NCBI RefSeq assembly: GCF_000718005.1
Contig: NZ_JODV01000017.1
DNA: 64,000 bases
Reading direction: 5' to 3' (one strand)
Origin: Actinoalloteichus_B caeruleus
Lineage (GTDB): Bacteria > Actinomycetota > Actinomycetes > Mycobacteriales > Pseudonocardiaceae
Part shown: in pieces, positions 44,151 to 53,826 of the stretch
Layout of the letters: each line of letters begins with the position of its first letter
Numbering within the stretch: position 1 is the stretch's first letter
Notes under the pieces: model-generated
Database searches by the model: none
Seen by the model: the letters and a program-made list of their open reading frames with translations, nothing else
What the model was told of the DNA's origin: nothing
Program-made: the position numbers and the translations under genes

Positions 44151-45114
44151 GGGCGTGCCACCTGAGGTCGGCCGCACCCCCGGTCCGGGTCGCCTCGGCC
44201 ACGGCCACGGCGACGCGGTGGCTGCGCAGGGTTTCGGTGTAGGGGGCGCGCACCCGGTTCTCCTCCCCTCCGACGGCGCGGACGAAGTCGCGATCGGCGC
44301 GCAGCACGGCGTCGGCCTGGGCGTCGTGGACCTCGCACCGCCCACCGTGGTCGACGAGGAGCTGAGAGCTGCGCAGGTCGAGCGCGAGCCCTTCCGCGAC
44401 GACGCGCAGACCGGGGCGGGGGTTGGGGGACGGCGCGGGGGTGGCGGCGAAGCTCCCCGCCGCTCCCCCGGCGAACCGGAGGGACACCGCCGAGGTGTCG
44501 GCGACGTCGGGTTCCGGGGGGCACGTGGTCGGTCGCCCGACGGCCCAGGCCTGGGCGATCTCCCCGACCAGGAGCCGGCAGAGGTCGACCAGTTGGTTCG
44601 TCTGTTCGATGAGTTGACCGCCCATGCGCCGCTGGTCCTCCCACCACGCCGTCTCGTGGGTGCGTGCCGCCCAGCCGCCGATGACCATCCGCGCCGGGTT
44701 GTCGGCGAGCACCTCGGCCGCCCGTTCGACGGTGTCGAGGTATCGCCAGCGGCACCCGGTCGCGGTGACGACGCCGCGCGCGTCCACCTCGGCGGCGATG
44801 CGGTCGGCGATGCTCAGGTCCACGTCGAGCGGGCGCTCCACGAAGAGCGCGAGGGAGCGTTCCAGGACGGCGAGCTCCGGGCCGCCGTGCTCGTGGGCTG
44901 GGACGCAGAGGTAGACGGCGTCCAGGCTCGGATCGTCCAGCAGGGCCCGGTAGTCCACGTGGGCCTGGGCGTCGCAGCGTCTGGCGAGGTCGGCCGCGCG
45001 GGCGACGTCGGTGTCGGCGACGGCGACCACACGGGCCTCGTCGAGTTCGAGCAGGTTGAGCGCGTGCCGGGTGCCGAGGTGCCCTGCTCCGATGATGCCC
45101 ACCGAGACGGTCAT
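44140..45114 (-). CDS. Gfo/Idh/MocA-family oxidoreductase
   Basis: A 324-residue NAD(P)-dependent enzyme. The N-terminal Rossmann fold has VGIIGAGHLGTRHALNLLEL and VVAVADTDVARA. LDAVYLCVPAHEHGGPEL and VERPLDVD replace the common EKPL segment. The C-terminal alpha/beta domain includes GGQLIEQTNQLVDLCRLLVG with the usual catalytic-face residues. The start at 45114 is supported by GAGGAGGAAGCC. It is the first gene of a two-gene operon with the MDR dehydrogenase. Members act on myo-inositol, glucose-fructose or amino sugars; no choice can be made here. Confidence 0.85.
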   Translation of the reverse strand: MTVSVGIIGAGHLGTRHALNLLELDEARVVAVADTDVARAADLARRCDAQAHVDYRALLDDPSLDAVYLCVPAHEHGGPELAVLERSLALFVERPLDVDLSIADRIAAEVDARGVVTATGCRWRYLDTVERAAEVLADNPARMVIGGWAARTHETAWWEDQRRMGGQLIEQTNQLVDLCRLLVGEIAQAWAVGRPTTCPPEPDVADTSAVSLRFAGGAAGSFAATPAPSPNPRPGLRVVAEGLALDLRSSQLLVDHGGRCEVHDAQADAVLRADRDFVRAVGGEENRVRAPYTETLRSHRVAVAVAEATRTGGAADLRWHAHAH

Positions 45115-45687
45115 GGCTTCCTCCTCACACGCGGCGCCCGTGGCCGCGCTCCGGGCTGGGGGTCGTGGTGTCACCGTGTCGACTGGGCCGGCGGTGCGGG
45201 ACTCCTCCTCGTCGGACGTCCTGGTGGCGGTGGGAGCCGCGGAGCCGGCTCTGGGTGCGTCCACCGCCACCACTCCCCGCCCTGGCGCGTCGCCGGGCGC
45301 ACGGCGGAGCCGACGGGGCCGCCGAGGGGCACGGACCGACTAGCACCCACCGCGGCTCCATCACGTCACTGGTCCCGTCTCGGCCGTCCGTGCGCGTGCG
45401 TCGTCGACGGTGGGGCCAGTCAACCGAGCGTCACCTGGGCTGGTCAAGACCCGGCGGCGTGGTAGCTGTGCGTGACCAGCCGAGGGGTCCGTTCGTCCGC
45501 GCAGGTCGTGTTCCGGACGGCCGACGACCCGAGCCGTCGAACGGAGGATCCCCTCGACGGGCCCGCCTCGGCCGGTCCCTGGCGGCGCCCGTCCCCCGTC
45601 GGAGCATTCGGTCCACCCGCCGGCCCACCACTCACCGGTGGTCGGTCCGGCAGGTCGTGCGGGAGCCGACCCACGTCGGCCCCCTGC
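45115..45687. other. Intergenic region, 573 bp
   Basis: Lies between the YcaO gene end and the oxidoreductase gene start, both read leftward. No credible frame or strong hairpin was found. The promoter of the oxidoreductase operon is expected near its left end. Confidence 0.4.
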
Positions 45688-46923
45688 TCACCCGAACGGG
45701 TGAGGCGGGGCGTCCGGGTGCAGCGCGGACTCCGTCCGTTCGTCCGCCGGCAGCCGACGAACGGCCGGCGCGACCACCCGCATCACCACCGTGTCGCGGT
45801 TCATGGGCAGGTCGAGCGTGGTGGGTACCGCCACGACGTCGTCCCCTCCGTACTCGGCCAGCACCGAGGTGACCTCCGGCCCGGGCTGGTCGAGTTCCTC
45901 GATCCAGCCCGGCTCGTACGGGGTGCTGCCCTCGAGGAGGACGGCCAGGGAGTCCTGGTGGTGGTAGGCGTGCACCGAGTGCTGGATCGGATCCAGCGGA
46001 GCCCGGTCGGCCCGCCCCCGGAGGGCGGCGAGCGCCGCGGCCGCCGCACCGGTGCGCATGCTCCACCGCACCATCAGGGCCTCGTAGACGGCGACCCCGA
46101 CCGCGGAGACCAGGCTTTCGTCGTCGAGGGTGGGGACCGCCCTCGCGCCGAAGCTCTGCCGGCCGCCCTCCGCGTCGGTGAGCGCGACGGCGACGCACCC
46201 GCTGCCCTCCGGACCGGGGATGAGGAAGGCCGTGCAGCGGAGCTCCAGGGTGCTGATCGGCCGTCGCAGATCCTCCGGGACGAAGGTGTCGGGCAGCACC
46301 ATCCGTTCCGCGCCGTCGTACCAGGCCCGGGCCAGGAGGTCGCGCTCCAGGATCTCCAGCGCGGCGTGCCGGACGGCGCTGATCGGGTCCTGGTGGGCGG
46401 CCAACCCCGGTGACCCGGCCAACAGCAGGCCCCGGCACTGGGGTGGGGGACGGTGCCGGAGGAAGACCGCCGAGGCTGGCACCAACACCTCGTCCCCCTC
46501 GATCAGGGAGAAACCCCGCACCCACAGCATCAGGGACTGCCGCCAGCCGGGATCGGTGATCTCCGGCCAGGAGAGCGGGTCGAGGGCCAGCCTGCCGGAC
46601 CTGCGCAGCTCGTCGAAGCTGGCGACGATGTCCGCTCGCTGCTCCTCGACCCGGGCGGACAGGATGTTCTGCATCCGCTCCAGCAGTTCCGAGCGGGCTC
46701 TCGGCGTCGCGTCGTCGGCGGAGGGCCCGGCGGCGGAGCCGATCACCACGGGAGCACCCGCCGCCGCCGAGGTCGGTCCGAACGCGTCCGTCCGCGCCGC
46801 GGTACGCGCGAACACCACGTTGTCGCAGTCGGGGAAGGGGCGGAACACCTGCACCGGCCACGAGACCGGCCGGGGTCGTGCGAGGCGTCCCGCAGCGGTG
46901 GTGGTCGGTTCACCCGTCGTCAT
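45688..46923 (-). CDS. Stand-alone YcaO-domain protein
   Basis: A 411-residue protein with the YcaO ATP-binding fold. Visible marks are the Gly/Ser turn VIGSAAGPSADDATPRA followed by SELLERMQNILSAR, then DPISAVRHAALEILERDLLARAW (the ExxERD helix), a FLRHRPPP loop and a proline-rich C-terminus (DAPPHPFG) like that of azoline-forming YcaO enzymes. YcaO proteins use ATP to activate backbone amides of ribosomal peptides or, in some cases, proteins. No dehydrogenase, E1/ocin-ThiF partner, TfuA or recognisable precursor gene is adjacent. ATG 46923 has an AGGAGG site. It may modify an unlinked or very small substrate. Confidence 0.8.
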   Translation of the reverse strand: MTTGEPTTTAAGRLARPRPVSWPVQVFRPFPDCDNVVFARTAARTDAFGPTSAAAGAPVVIGSAAGPSADDATPRARSELLERMQNILSARVEEQRADIVASFDELRRSGRLALDPLSWPEITDPGWRQSLMLWVRGFSLIEGDEVLVPASAVFLRHRPPPQCRGLLLAGSPGLAAHQDPISAVRHAALEILERDLLARAWYDGAERMVLPDTFVPEDLRRPISTLELRCTAFLIPGPEGSGCVAVALTDAEGGRQSFGARAVPTLDDESLVSAVGVAVYEALMVRWSMRTGAAAAALAALRGRADRAPLDPIQHSVHAYHHQDSLAVLLEGSTPYEPGWIEELDQPGPEVTSVLAEYGGDDVVAVPTTLDLPMNRDTVVMRVVAPAVRRLPADERTESALHPDAPPHPFG

Positions 46924-47996
46924 CGGTTGCCTCCTGGATTCGGTACTGCTGCGTGCCTGTCAACGCCAGGTACGTCGTCGCTCGCCGGTGTCCGAGATGA
47001 TCGGAGGGGCCGCGTGCGGGGACGGCGGTGCCTCGTCCGGTCGGTGGACGGGTGGGGCCGGACCCGGGGTTCGGCGGGTGACAGGCACCCGGGACGAGCA
47101 CAGGGCGGAATCCACGACCTGCCCTCCCGCGTCGCCGGGACGCGGGGGACGTCGTGGGACGTCGCCACCGGCGGAGGTCACGGGGTTCCGCTGTCGCCTG
47201 GTCCTGAATAGCCGCCTGCCGTGGGAAGTGGTCCATCGGTTCGCCTCCCCCGAGCCGTGCCCGTGCGAACGGTCGGAGCCGGTCGGGGGAAGCCGACGCC
47301 GAAACCGCGTCCGGGGGGTGGTCGCCAGGTGGCACGGGGCTCCCCGCCCCGATACCGGCGGCGGTCCGGATCCCAGTCCTCCCCTCCCCGGATTCGTGCC
47401 GACCGGGATCACCCGGTCCGGACAACTCGACTATCACCGATCACGGCGCCGAGAACAACGCACTTCGTGACAATGCGACCTCATGGAGTAGTGGCGTTCG
47501 CGGGAAGAACGGGCTGGGGCCCGCCGGCGGCGGGGGCGGCGCGATGTGGCGCGCATTCGGCGACACGCCGCCGAGTCCCCGGGAAAACCACGCCGTCCCT
47601 TGATTCCGGCCGGCCCTCGGTTCCGTAGGCCGCGACATCACGGTGCGTGCCGCCCGGGCGTGTTCGCGGGGGTGGGGACTTTTCCCGCTGCGTTTCGCCC
47701 GCGACATCCTCGCGAACTCGTCCGAGGATGGGCAGGTGGCCTGACCTGGCCGTACGCAACGGATCAGCGGGAGGGGACCCGTGTGCGCGGGGGGAACGGA
47801 AAAGCGCGGTGGGAAGGCGAACCCGGCAGGCCGGTATGACACCGGTGACGGTGCGTGCCAGACCGCTCGGGACCGCGACTCGGCCGCTCAGGGTCGTCCC
47901 GAGGAAGGTCCGACGAATTCCCCTGTCGTTCATTGGGTCACGGCTCGTCTACGCATAGTGTGCCCCTCCAGGGAGTGCTCTTCGTGGGAGGCAGTT
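46924..47996. other. Divergent intergenic region, 1.07 kb
   Basis: Separates the YcaO gene from the YncE-like propeller gene. The part from about 47400 to 47990 is less GC-rich and probably holds promoters (a CATAGT box at 47954-47959 could serve the propeller gene). Two small leftward frames could encode a YcaO substrate: 46960-47181 (GTG start, 73 aa, GC-rich third positions, containing SALCSSRVPVT), and one from ATG 47235 with a GGGGGAGG site that runs into the YcaO start. Neither is convincing enough to annotate as a gene. Confidence 0.4.
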
Positions 47997-48989
47997 GTGC
48001 TCGATGCGCTGGACAGGGTCGAAGCGACGGCGGACGCCGGGAGGGGGTCCCCGGACGACGACGTCCTCGTTCTGGTCGAGAAGGGGAGCCACGCGCTCAG
48101 CTTCTACGACACGGGCACGGGACGTCGGGTAGGCACCGTCGAGCTTCCGGCGTTTCCGCACGAGATGGTGGTGGACTCCCGTCGGCGTCTCGCCTACGTC
48201 GGCCACTACGGCGTGCGGATGTCCTCGGACTCGGGTGCCGGGGGTTCCGCGGTGTGCGTGGTGGACCTGGTGGCCCGCGAGTTGGTCCGCACCATCGACA
48301 CGCAGCCCTTCCACCGGATCCACGGTGTCCGGTTGGACTCCGAGGACCGGTTGTGGGCGCTGAGCGAGTCCTCGGCCGTCCTGCTCGGCTTCGACGAGCC
48401 CGAGCGGGACACCGCGCCGAGCAGGGCGGTGCCGACCGGAGGAGTGAAGACGCACCTGTTCTCCCTCACCCGGGACGGCAGTCGGGCGTACGTGACGGGC
48501 CTGTTGTCCCACACGGTGAGCCTGGTCCGCCCGCAGGACCCGACCGCGGGTCCCGAGTTGATGAACCCGGGCCTGATGCCGGAGGGGAGTTGCCTCAGCC
48601 AGGACGAACGCACCCTGTACGTCGGGTCCCGGCGGAGCGCCGAGCTGGTGGCGGTGGACGCCGACACCCTGGAGGTCCGGGAGTCCGTGAGCGTCGAGGG
48701 GGACCCGCTGCGGGTGTACACGGTGTCCGACGACGAGCTGCTGATGACCGACGTGGCCGGGAACAGCGTTCTCCTGCTGACCGGGGACCTCCGACCGATC
48801 GAGCGGATCCCGCTCTCCGGCCCCCCGTCGGCGGTGTCCTTCCACCCCGACCAGCCGATCGCCTACATCTCCCAGATGGGTGACAACAGGATCAGCGTCC
48901 TCGACCTCGAGGCGCGCGAGATCGTCGGAGGTTTCCCGACCAGGACGGAGCCGGACTGCTCGGCGTTGCTGCCGAGGCAACGCGGCTAG
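47997..48989 (+). CDS. YncE-like beta-propeller protein
   Basis: A 330-residue propeller of the YVTN/YncE type, with repeating blades such as DDVLVLVEKGSHALSFYDTG, HEMVVDSRRRLAYVGHYGV, FSLTRDGSRAYVTGLLSHTV, CLSQDERTLYVGSRRSAELV and SVSVEGDPLRVYTVS. The GTG start (47997) has GGGAGG upstream and no signal peptide, so it is cytosolic unless exported by another route. It lies 91 bp before the LuxR-type regulator gene on the same strand and may be co-transcribed with it. Such propellers often bind metabolites or serve as scaffolds; no catalytic residues are evident. Confidence 0.78.
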   Translation: MLDALDRVEATADAGRGSPDDDVLVLVEKGSHALSFYDTGTGRRVGTVELPAFPHEMVVDSRRRLAYVGHYGVRMSSDSGAGGSAVCVVDLVARELVRTIDTQPFHRIHGVRLDSEDRLWALSESSAVLLGFDEPERDTAPSRAVPTGGVKTHLFSLTRDGSRAYVTGLLSHTVSLVRPQDPTAGPELMNPGLMPEGSCLSQDERTLYVGSRRSAELVAVDADTLEVRESVSVEGDPLRVYTVSDDELLMTDVAGNSVLLLTGDLRPIERIPLSGPPSAVSFHPDQPIAYISQMGDNRISVLDLEAREIVGGFPTRTEPDCSALLPRQRG

Positions 48990-49080
48990 GCCGGTGGCGA
49001 GCACCCCCACCCTGTCGCACCCTGGAGTACCAGGACGGACGAGGTGGGCGGTCAGCCATGTGCGGTGGACGGGGGAGACG

Positions 49081-51411
49081 GTGAGCAGCGCCGCGCTGCC
49101 GCGATCGGGCCGGGTTCCCGACGACACGACGAGCTTCGTGGGACGGCGGCAGGCGGTCAGCCAGGTCAGGAAGCTGCTGGCCACGTCGCGGCTGGTCACC
49201 CTGACCGGGGTGGGCGGGGTCGGGAAGTCGAGGCTGGCCATCTCGGTGGCGCGCCGGCTGCAACGGGCGTTCCCGGACGGGTGTTGGCTGGTCGACCTCG
49301 ACCGGCTCACCGACGCCTCGCTGTTGGACACCGAGGTCAGCGCGGAACTGGGCGTCTTCGACCAGTCGGGGCGAAGCCCTCGGGAGGCCCTGCTGTCCCA
49401 TCTGCGGGGACGTCGGCTCCTGTTGGTCCTCGACGGCTGCGACCGGTTCGTCGAGGAGTGCGGGACCCTCGTCGCGGAGGTGCTGGCGGAGGCACCCGAG
49501 GTCCGCGTGCTGGCGACGAGCAGGGAGCCACTGCGGGTGGCGGGTGAGCACATCTGGCCGGTTCCCCCGCTCGACGTCCCCCGTTCGGGCCGGGCGGGGG
49601 CCGGTCAGCGGGAGGCGGTCCTGTTGTTCGAACAGCGCGCGGCCGCCGTCCTCCCCGGATTCCGGGTCGACGAGGGCAACCGGGACGCGGTGGTGCGGCT
49701 GTGCCGCCAGCTCGACGGCCTGCCGCTGGCCATCGAGCTGGCGGCCGGGCGGATGCGCACCCTCTCGGTGCACCAGGTGCTGGCCAGGTTGGAGGACCGG
49801 TACGCCTTGCTGACCGGTGGGGACCGCTCGGCGTTGCCTCGTCACCAGACCTTGCGGGCGGCGATCGAGTGGAGCTACGACCTCTGCGACGACCGGGAAC
49901 GGGAGCTGTGGGCCCGGCTCTCCGTCTTCGCGGGGGCGTTCGAGCTCAGGTCGGCCGAGGAGGTGTGCTCGGGGGACGGCCTCCCCCGGGAAGAGGTGTT
50001 CGGCGCGCTCGCGGGCCTGGTCGACCGCTCCGTGCTGAGCCGGGAGTGGAGCACGGGCGGCGCCGAGGCCAGGTACCGGCTGCTGGAGTCGATCCGCGAG
50101 TTCGGTCGGGAGCACCTGGACGGGCCCCGGCTCCGAAGCCTCCGGCGACGTCACCGCGACCACTACCTGGGGGTGGTCAGCCGGGACGCCGAGGAGTGGT
50201 TCGGCCCCGGGCAACGGGACCGGATCGCGAAGCTCGGCGCTGACCAGTTCAACCTGTGGGCCGCGCTGGACTTCTGCCGCACCGAGCCCGGCGAGGCCAG
50301 GACCGGTCAACGGCTGGCCGCGGTCCTGGCGTTCTTCTGGATCGCCCGAGGCCAGCTCCGGGACGGTCGCCACTGGCTGGACAGCCTCCTCGCCGAGGAC
50401 GAGACGCCGAGCCACGACCGGATCCACGCGTTGTCCATCGCCGGGATGGTCACCGCGATGCAGGGTGAGACCGCGACCGGTTTCGCCCGTGCCTGGCGTG
50501 CCGCCGAGGAGGCCCGGGAGTCGGGGGACGCCGACGCCCTGCACTACGTCGACCACTCGGTCGGCACCAGCGCGATGTTGGACGAGCGCCTCCAGATCGC
50601 CGAGGAGCACCTGGCCCGTGCCGTCCAGGACGGGCGCGCGGACGGCCGGTGGCCGGGGCTGACGGTCATGTCCCTGCCGAACCTCGCGGTGACCTCCCTG
50701 CTCGCGGGGGACGCCGGTCAGGCGGTGCGGCTGTGCGAGGAGGCGATTCGCCTCTCCGACGAGCACGGCGACGAGTGGTGCCTGTCCTGGTCACTGTGGG
50801 TGAAGGCCCTCGCCCAGTGGGCTTCCGGGGAGCTGGCCTCGATCTCGGACGACATCCGCCGCTGCGTGGAGATCAAGCAGGGTTTCGGCGACGTCCTCGG
50901 CATCGTCCACTCGTTGGAGCTGCTGGCCTGGGTGGCGGCGGCGCGCGGTGAGCACCAGCGGGCCGCGGTCCTGTTGGGCGCGAGCAGGCGGCTGTGGCGC
51001 CCGTTGGGGGTCTACCTCTTCGAACTCGCCCCGTACGTGCGGTGGCACCGCGAGTGCGAGGAGAGGTCGTTCGCGGCGTTGGGCTCCCGGCGGTTCGACG
51101 CCGCCGCCGCGCGCGGCGAGCGCTTCGACCTCGCCGAGGCGGTGGACTACGCCTTGGGACGGCAGCGCGCCCGGCGCGAGTCGGGGCGCGACCCGGTCGT
51201 CCTCACCAGGCGGGAGTGGGAGGTGGCGCGGCTGGTGGCGGAGGGCCTGTCGAACCGGGCGGTCGCCGAGCGGCTGGTGATCAGCAGGCGGACCGCCGAG
51301 ACGCACGTCGAGCACATCCTCGGCAAGCTGGGATTCCGGTCGAGGACGCAGATCGCCTCCTGGGTGGCGGAGCGCTCCCACGGCGGTGATGGGCCGGGGG
51401 CGTCCGGGTAG
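49081..51411 (+). CDS. LuxR-type regulator with NB-ARC/STAND ATPase module
   Basis: A 776-residue signal-transduction regulator. The P-loop is LTGVGGVGKSRL (residues 43-50 for the core) and Walker B is LLLVLDGCDRF. RVLATSREPLRVAGE and LCRQLDGLPLAIELAAGRMR are the NB-ARC sensor and GLPLA motifs. A helical TPR-like region follows (about 430-690), then a LuxR HTH at the C-terminus (LTRREWEVARLVAEGLSNRA, ERLVISRRTAETHVEHIL). The GTG start follows GGGGGAG. This layout is common in actinomycete pathway regulators. It may control the propeller and the divergent YcaO gene. The gene ends inside a strong hairpin. Confidence 0.9.
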   Translation: MSSAALPRSGRVPDDTTSFVGRRQAVSQVRKLLATSRLVTLTGVGGVGKSRLAISVARRLQRAFPDGCWLVDLDRLTDASLLDTEVSAELGVFDQSGRSPREALLSHLRGRRLLLVLDGCDRFVEECGTLVAEVLAEAPEVRVLATSREPLRVAGEHIWPVPPLDVPRSGRAGAGQREAVLLFEQRAAAVLPGFRVDEGNRDAVVRLCRQLDGLPLAIELAAGRMRTLSVHQVLARLEDRYALLTGGDRSALPRHQTLRAAIEWSYDLCDDRERELWARLSVFAGAFELRSAEEVCSGDGLPREEVFGALAGLVDRSVLSREWSTGGAEARYRLLESIREFGREHLDGPRLRSLRRRHRDHYLGVVSRDAEEWFGPGQRDRIAKLGADQFNLWAALDFCRTEPGEARTGQRLAAVLAFFWIARGQLRDGRHWLDSLLAEDETPSHDRIHALSIAGMVTAMQGETATGFARAWRAAEEARESGDADALHYVDHSVGTSAMLDERLQIAEEHLARAVQDGRADGRWPGLTVMSLPNLAVTSLLAGDAGQAVRLCEEAIRLSDEHGDEWCLSWSLWVKALAQWASGELASISDDIRRCVEIKQGFGDVLGIVHSLELLAWVAAARGEHQRAAVLLGASRRLWRPLGVYLFELAPYVRWHRECEERSFAALGSRRFDAAAARGERFDLAEAVDYALGRQRARRESGRDPVVLTRREWEVARLVAEGLSNRAVAERLVISRRTAETHVEHILGKLGFRSRTQIASWVAERSHGGDGPGASG

Positions 51412-51432
51412 CCAGGCACCGGACGCCCCCGG
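51394..51432 (+). terminator. Hairpin overlapping the regulator stop codon
   Basis: Perfect 14-bp arms CCGGGGGCGTCCGG and CCGGACGCCCCCGG, with the stop codon of the regulator gene in the 11-nt loop. Confidence 0.75.
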
Positions 51433-51662
51433 TCGTCCCGGCGCGCCGCTGGCGGCGGCGCGGCCCGCCCGGCCGCCGGAACGCCTCGGGTCGGGGTCCG
51501 GGCGTCGGGGGAACCGGCGGGCTGGTGCTCTGTCGGGGGGAGCGCACCAGCGGGGCGGGGCGGATCGGGGTTCGGAGGGTGGGAAGTCAACCGGCCGTGG
51601 CGCGACCGGCGGGGCTCAGCGTTCGTGCGGGACGCGGGCCGGGTACCCAAGTCGCCGGTTGG

Positions 51663-51836
51663 TCACCGGGCGCCGGCGGGGGTCGCGGAGTGCTCGCTCG
51701 CCCTGACCCACGAGGGTTGGCCGCAGTGGGGCTGCCAGGTGCCGACGTGCAGCCAGCGGCGGCCGGAGCGGTCGGTGACCAGGACTGTGGGCCCCACACA
51801 CCGGGGGCACGGCTGTGTGGTGGAGTCCACGTGCAT
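51663..51836 (-). CDS. Small CxxC protein, zinc-ribbon-like
   Basis: A 57-residue frame with strong GC bias at third positions. It starts at ATG 51836, 7 nt after a GGGGAGGGGAG ribosome site. The product has PCPRC near the N-terminus and a single further Cys in PHCGQPSW, with several His, so a compact metal site is possible though incomplete for a classic zinc ribbon. Trp residues in RRWLHVGTW suggest a folded beta unit. The longer in-frame reading from 51971 lacks a good site. Function unknown. Confidence 0.6.
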   Translation of the reverse strand: MHVDSTTQPCPRCVGPTVLVTDRSGRRWLHVGTWQPHCGQPSWVRASEHSATPAGAR

Positions 51837-52961
51837 CGGAAGGCTCCCCTCCCCTACGCCGTCGTCTGGCGCAAGAATGAACCGGCTTCTGTCGTTCCGC
51901 GACCGCGACGGGCTCCCGTCTCGCTGACCGCTGTCGGGGTGGGCCAGCCGCTGCTCGTCGACGTGTTCCACCTTCTCGCGGACACGCGCCGAGGACAGCG
52001 GGGAAACTACGGAGATGGCTACGGATAGTGGGAGACGTGGGGCGGTCTGACCGCGTCACCACCGGTCAGTCTCACCTGTTTGGGTGAGACCTCGGTGACT
52101 CGCTGTCGCCGCCGGTCTGGCTCGTCCACTGGGTGAGGGCGGGTGCGCGGTCCAGGCCGCGCGCGATCCACGCCGAGTCTCCTCGCCTCGCCTGAGCGGT
52201 TGCTGGTGCGGAGCTGGACGCGTGGTGCGGGAGTGAGGGCCGGACCACCGGCTCGACGCGGTCACGGGGCGGGGTGGCGGCGCGCCCTCCTCTTCGACGG
52301 GCTGAGCGGACCGTGGTCGCCTCGTCGTGGGTCGAACCCGACGCGGTGGCCGTCCCGCGGAACGCGCGCCGCGAGTGTGACGGCGCGCGAACTCGCCAGC
52401 CGTCGGCCCGGAGCCGCCTTCGATGGCTCCGGCTGGGCTCGGGACACCGCGCCCACCCGGCGGGCGCCATTCCGCCGCCAGCCGGCGGGCCACCCCACGA
52501 TGGGCCGGTGGTGGCTTCCCGTGCGCGGAGAGGCGCTCGGAGCGAACGCGGATCGGTGCGCCCCGTCGCGGAGCGCGGAACCGGTGCGGCCGCGGAGGCG
52601 CCCGCCCAGCCGGGTGGCGCCGCGTGCTCACGCCTCGGCGGCGCGCGGCGCCACGTGCCGGGTGACGTGGGCGACACGCGGCGGGCGGTGGAGCGGGCTC
52701 GGTGGGACCCCGAAACCGAGGAGCGCATCGCCGGTTTCGTGAGGAGCCTGGGCGGCCGAGGTCAGCCGGGACCGGCGAGCGCGTCGGCGGGCGCCTCCGG
52801 TGGGAACGGGCGGAGATCGGCGGGTGGCACCGGGTGTGGGAACGCCTGGACCCCCGCACCCGGTGCGGACGTCGCCGCCACCGCTCCGCGCTGGGCGGCT
52901 CGAAGGCGACGACCGGCGATGCCGCTCAGCGAACGGGAGCGGACGAACGCTGTCCGCCCGC
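51837..52961. other. Region without recognisable genes, 1.1 kb
   Basis: Several frames of 70-270 codons cross this stretch on both strands, but all are Arg/Pro/Ser-rich without family features or coherent codon bias. It holds the promoter of the small CxxC gene at the left (less GC-rich, about 51840-52060). I see no repeat or RNA gene. Confidence 0.45.
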
Positions 52962-53381
52962 TCAACCGTCGGCCGAGAGCGCCGCCACCAGCTCGCCCAC
53001 CTCCGCGTCGTCGAGCGACCGGGCCACATCCGCCTGGGACACCATGCCGACCAGGGTGTGGCCGTCGATCACGGGCAGCCGCCTGACCCGGTGCCGGGTC
53101 ATGGTGCGGAGGATCTCGTGCGAGTCGTCGTCGGCCCCGACGGTGACCGCCTCGCCCTGCGCGAGTTCCCCCACGTGGACCGCGCGCGGATCCTTGCCCT
53201 GCGCGAGCACCCGCACCACGATGTCCCGATCGGTGATCACGCCCTTCAACCTGTTGTCGTTACCGCAGATCGGTAGTGCTCCGACATCGAGTTCCGCCAG
53301 CCGGTTGGCCGCGTCCCGCACGCTCTCCTCGGTGGAGACACAGCGCGCGCCCGGTGTCATGATCTCCCTCGCGGTCGTCAC
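52962..53381 (-). CDS. CBS-domain pair protein
   Basis: A 139-residue protein made of two CBS motifs. The first contains AREIMTPGARCVSTEESVRD and GALPICGNDNRLKGVITDRD. The second contains HEILRTMTRHRVRRLPVIDG and LVGMVSQADVARSL. Such tandem CBS proteins bind adenine nucleotides and act as energy or redox sensors; in actinomycetes they are often linked to stress responses. The GTG start (53381) follows AAGGGAG. It stands alone, with no kinase, channel or other partner nearby. Confidence 0.9.
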   Translation of the reverse strand: MTTAREIMTPGARCVSTEESVRDAANRLAELDVGALPICGNDNRLKGVITDRDIVVRVLAQGKDPRAVHVGELAQGEAVTVGADDDSHEILRTMTRHRVRRLPVIDGHTLVGMVSQADVARSLDDAEVGELVAALSADG

Positions 53382-53826
53382 GATCCCGCTCCCTTCGTCC
53401 TTCGAACGTCCCCTGCCCTCCTGTCGGGTACCCGTGAACGAGATCCCACACCTCGGCGCGACGGGAGCGGGGCACCGGAGCCTCGCCGATCCGGGACCGT
53501 GGCGAGGACCGCGTACGGCCAGGCGGCGTGCCTGGCCACCAGCCAGCGACCGAAGGGTCGGCACGGTGTCGTCGCCGGGCCACCGGCCGGGAAGGGTGGA
53601 GCCTCCTCCACGCGCCGTTCCCGGCGGGACGGGCCCTGCCGTCTCGTCGACCGGTGTCACCGCCCGCTCGGGCTGGCCGCCCTGGCGGAGGGGTCGGGCG
53701 GCCGCCGGGGAGTGACCAGGGCACGGTGGCGCTCCGCTCGCCGTTCCGGCCGCCGAACGGCGGCGGTCCCGGTGCCCGGCGCTCCCCCGAGTGCCACCGT
53801 GGCCCGCTGCCCACCGGCCCGGGCCG
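53382..53826. other. Intergenic region, 445 bp
   Basis: Lies between the CBS gene promoter and the end of the lipid-synthase operon. No gene or strong terminator was recognised. Confidence 0.4.

Noticed and set aside
46910..47437. Frame of 175 codons upstream of YcaO as a real gene
   Set aside because: Only about two thirds of third positions are G/C in the part I checked, far below neighbouring genes, and it overlaps the YcaO start; kept only as a weak precursor candidate.
48714..48721. GTGTACAC, a match to the HutC operator core
   Set aside because: It lies within the coding sequence of the propeller gene and an 8-bp match is expected by chance.
52056..52859. Overlapping frames of 200-270 codons on both strands
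   Set aside because: Arg/Pro/Ser-rich translations, no ribosome sites, no consistent codon bias and no recognisable family.
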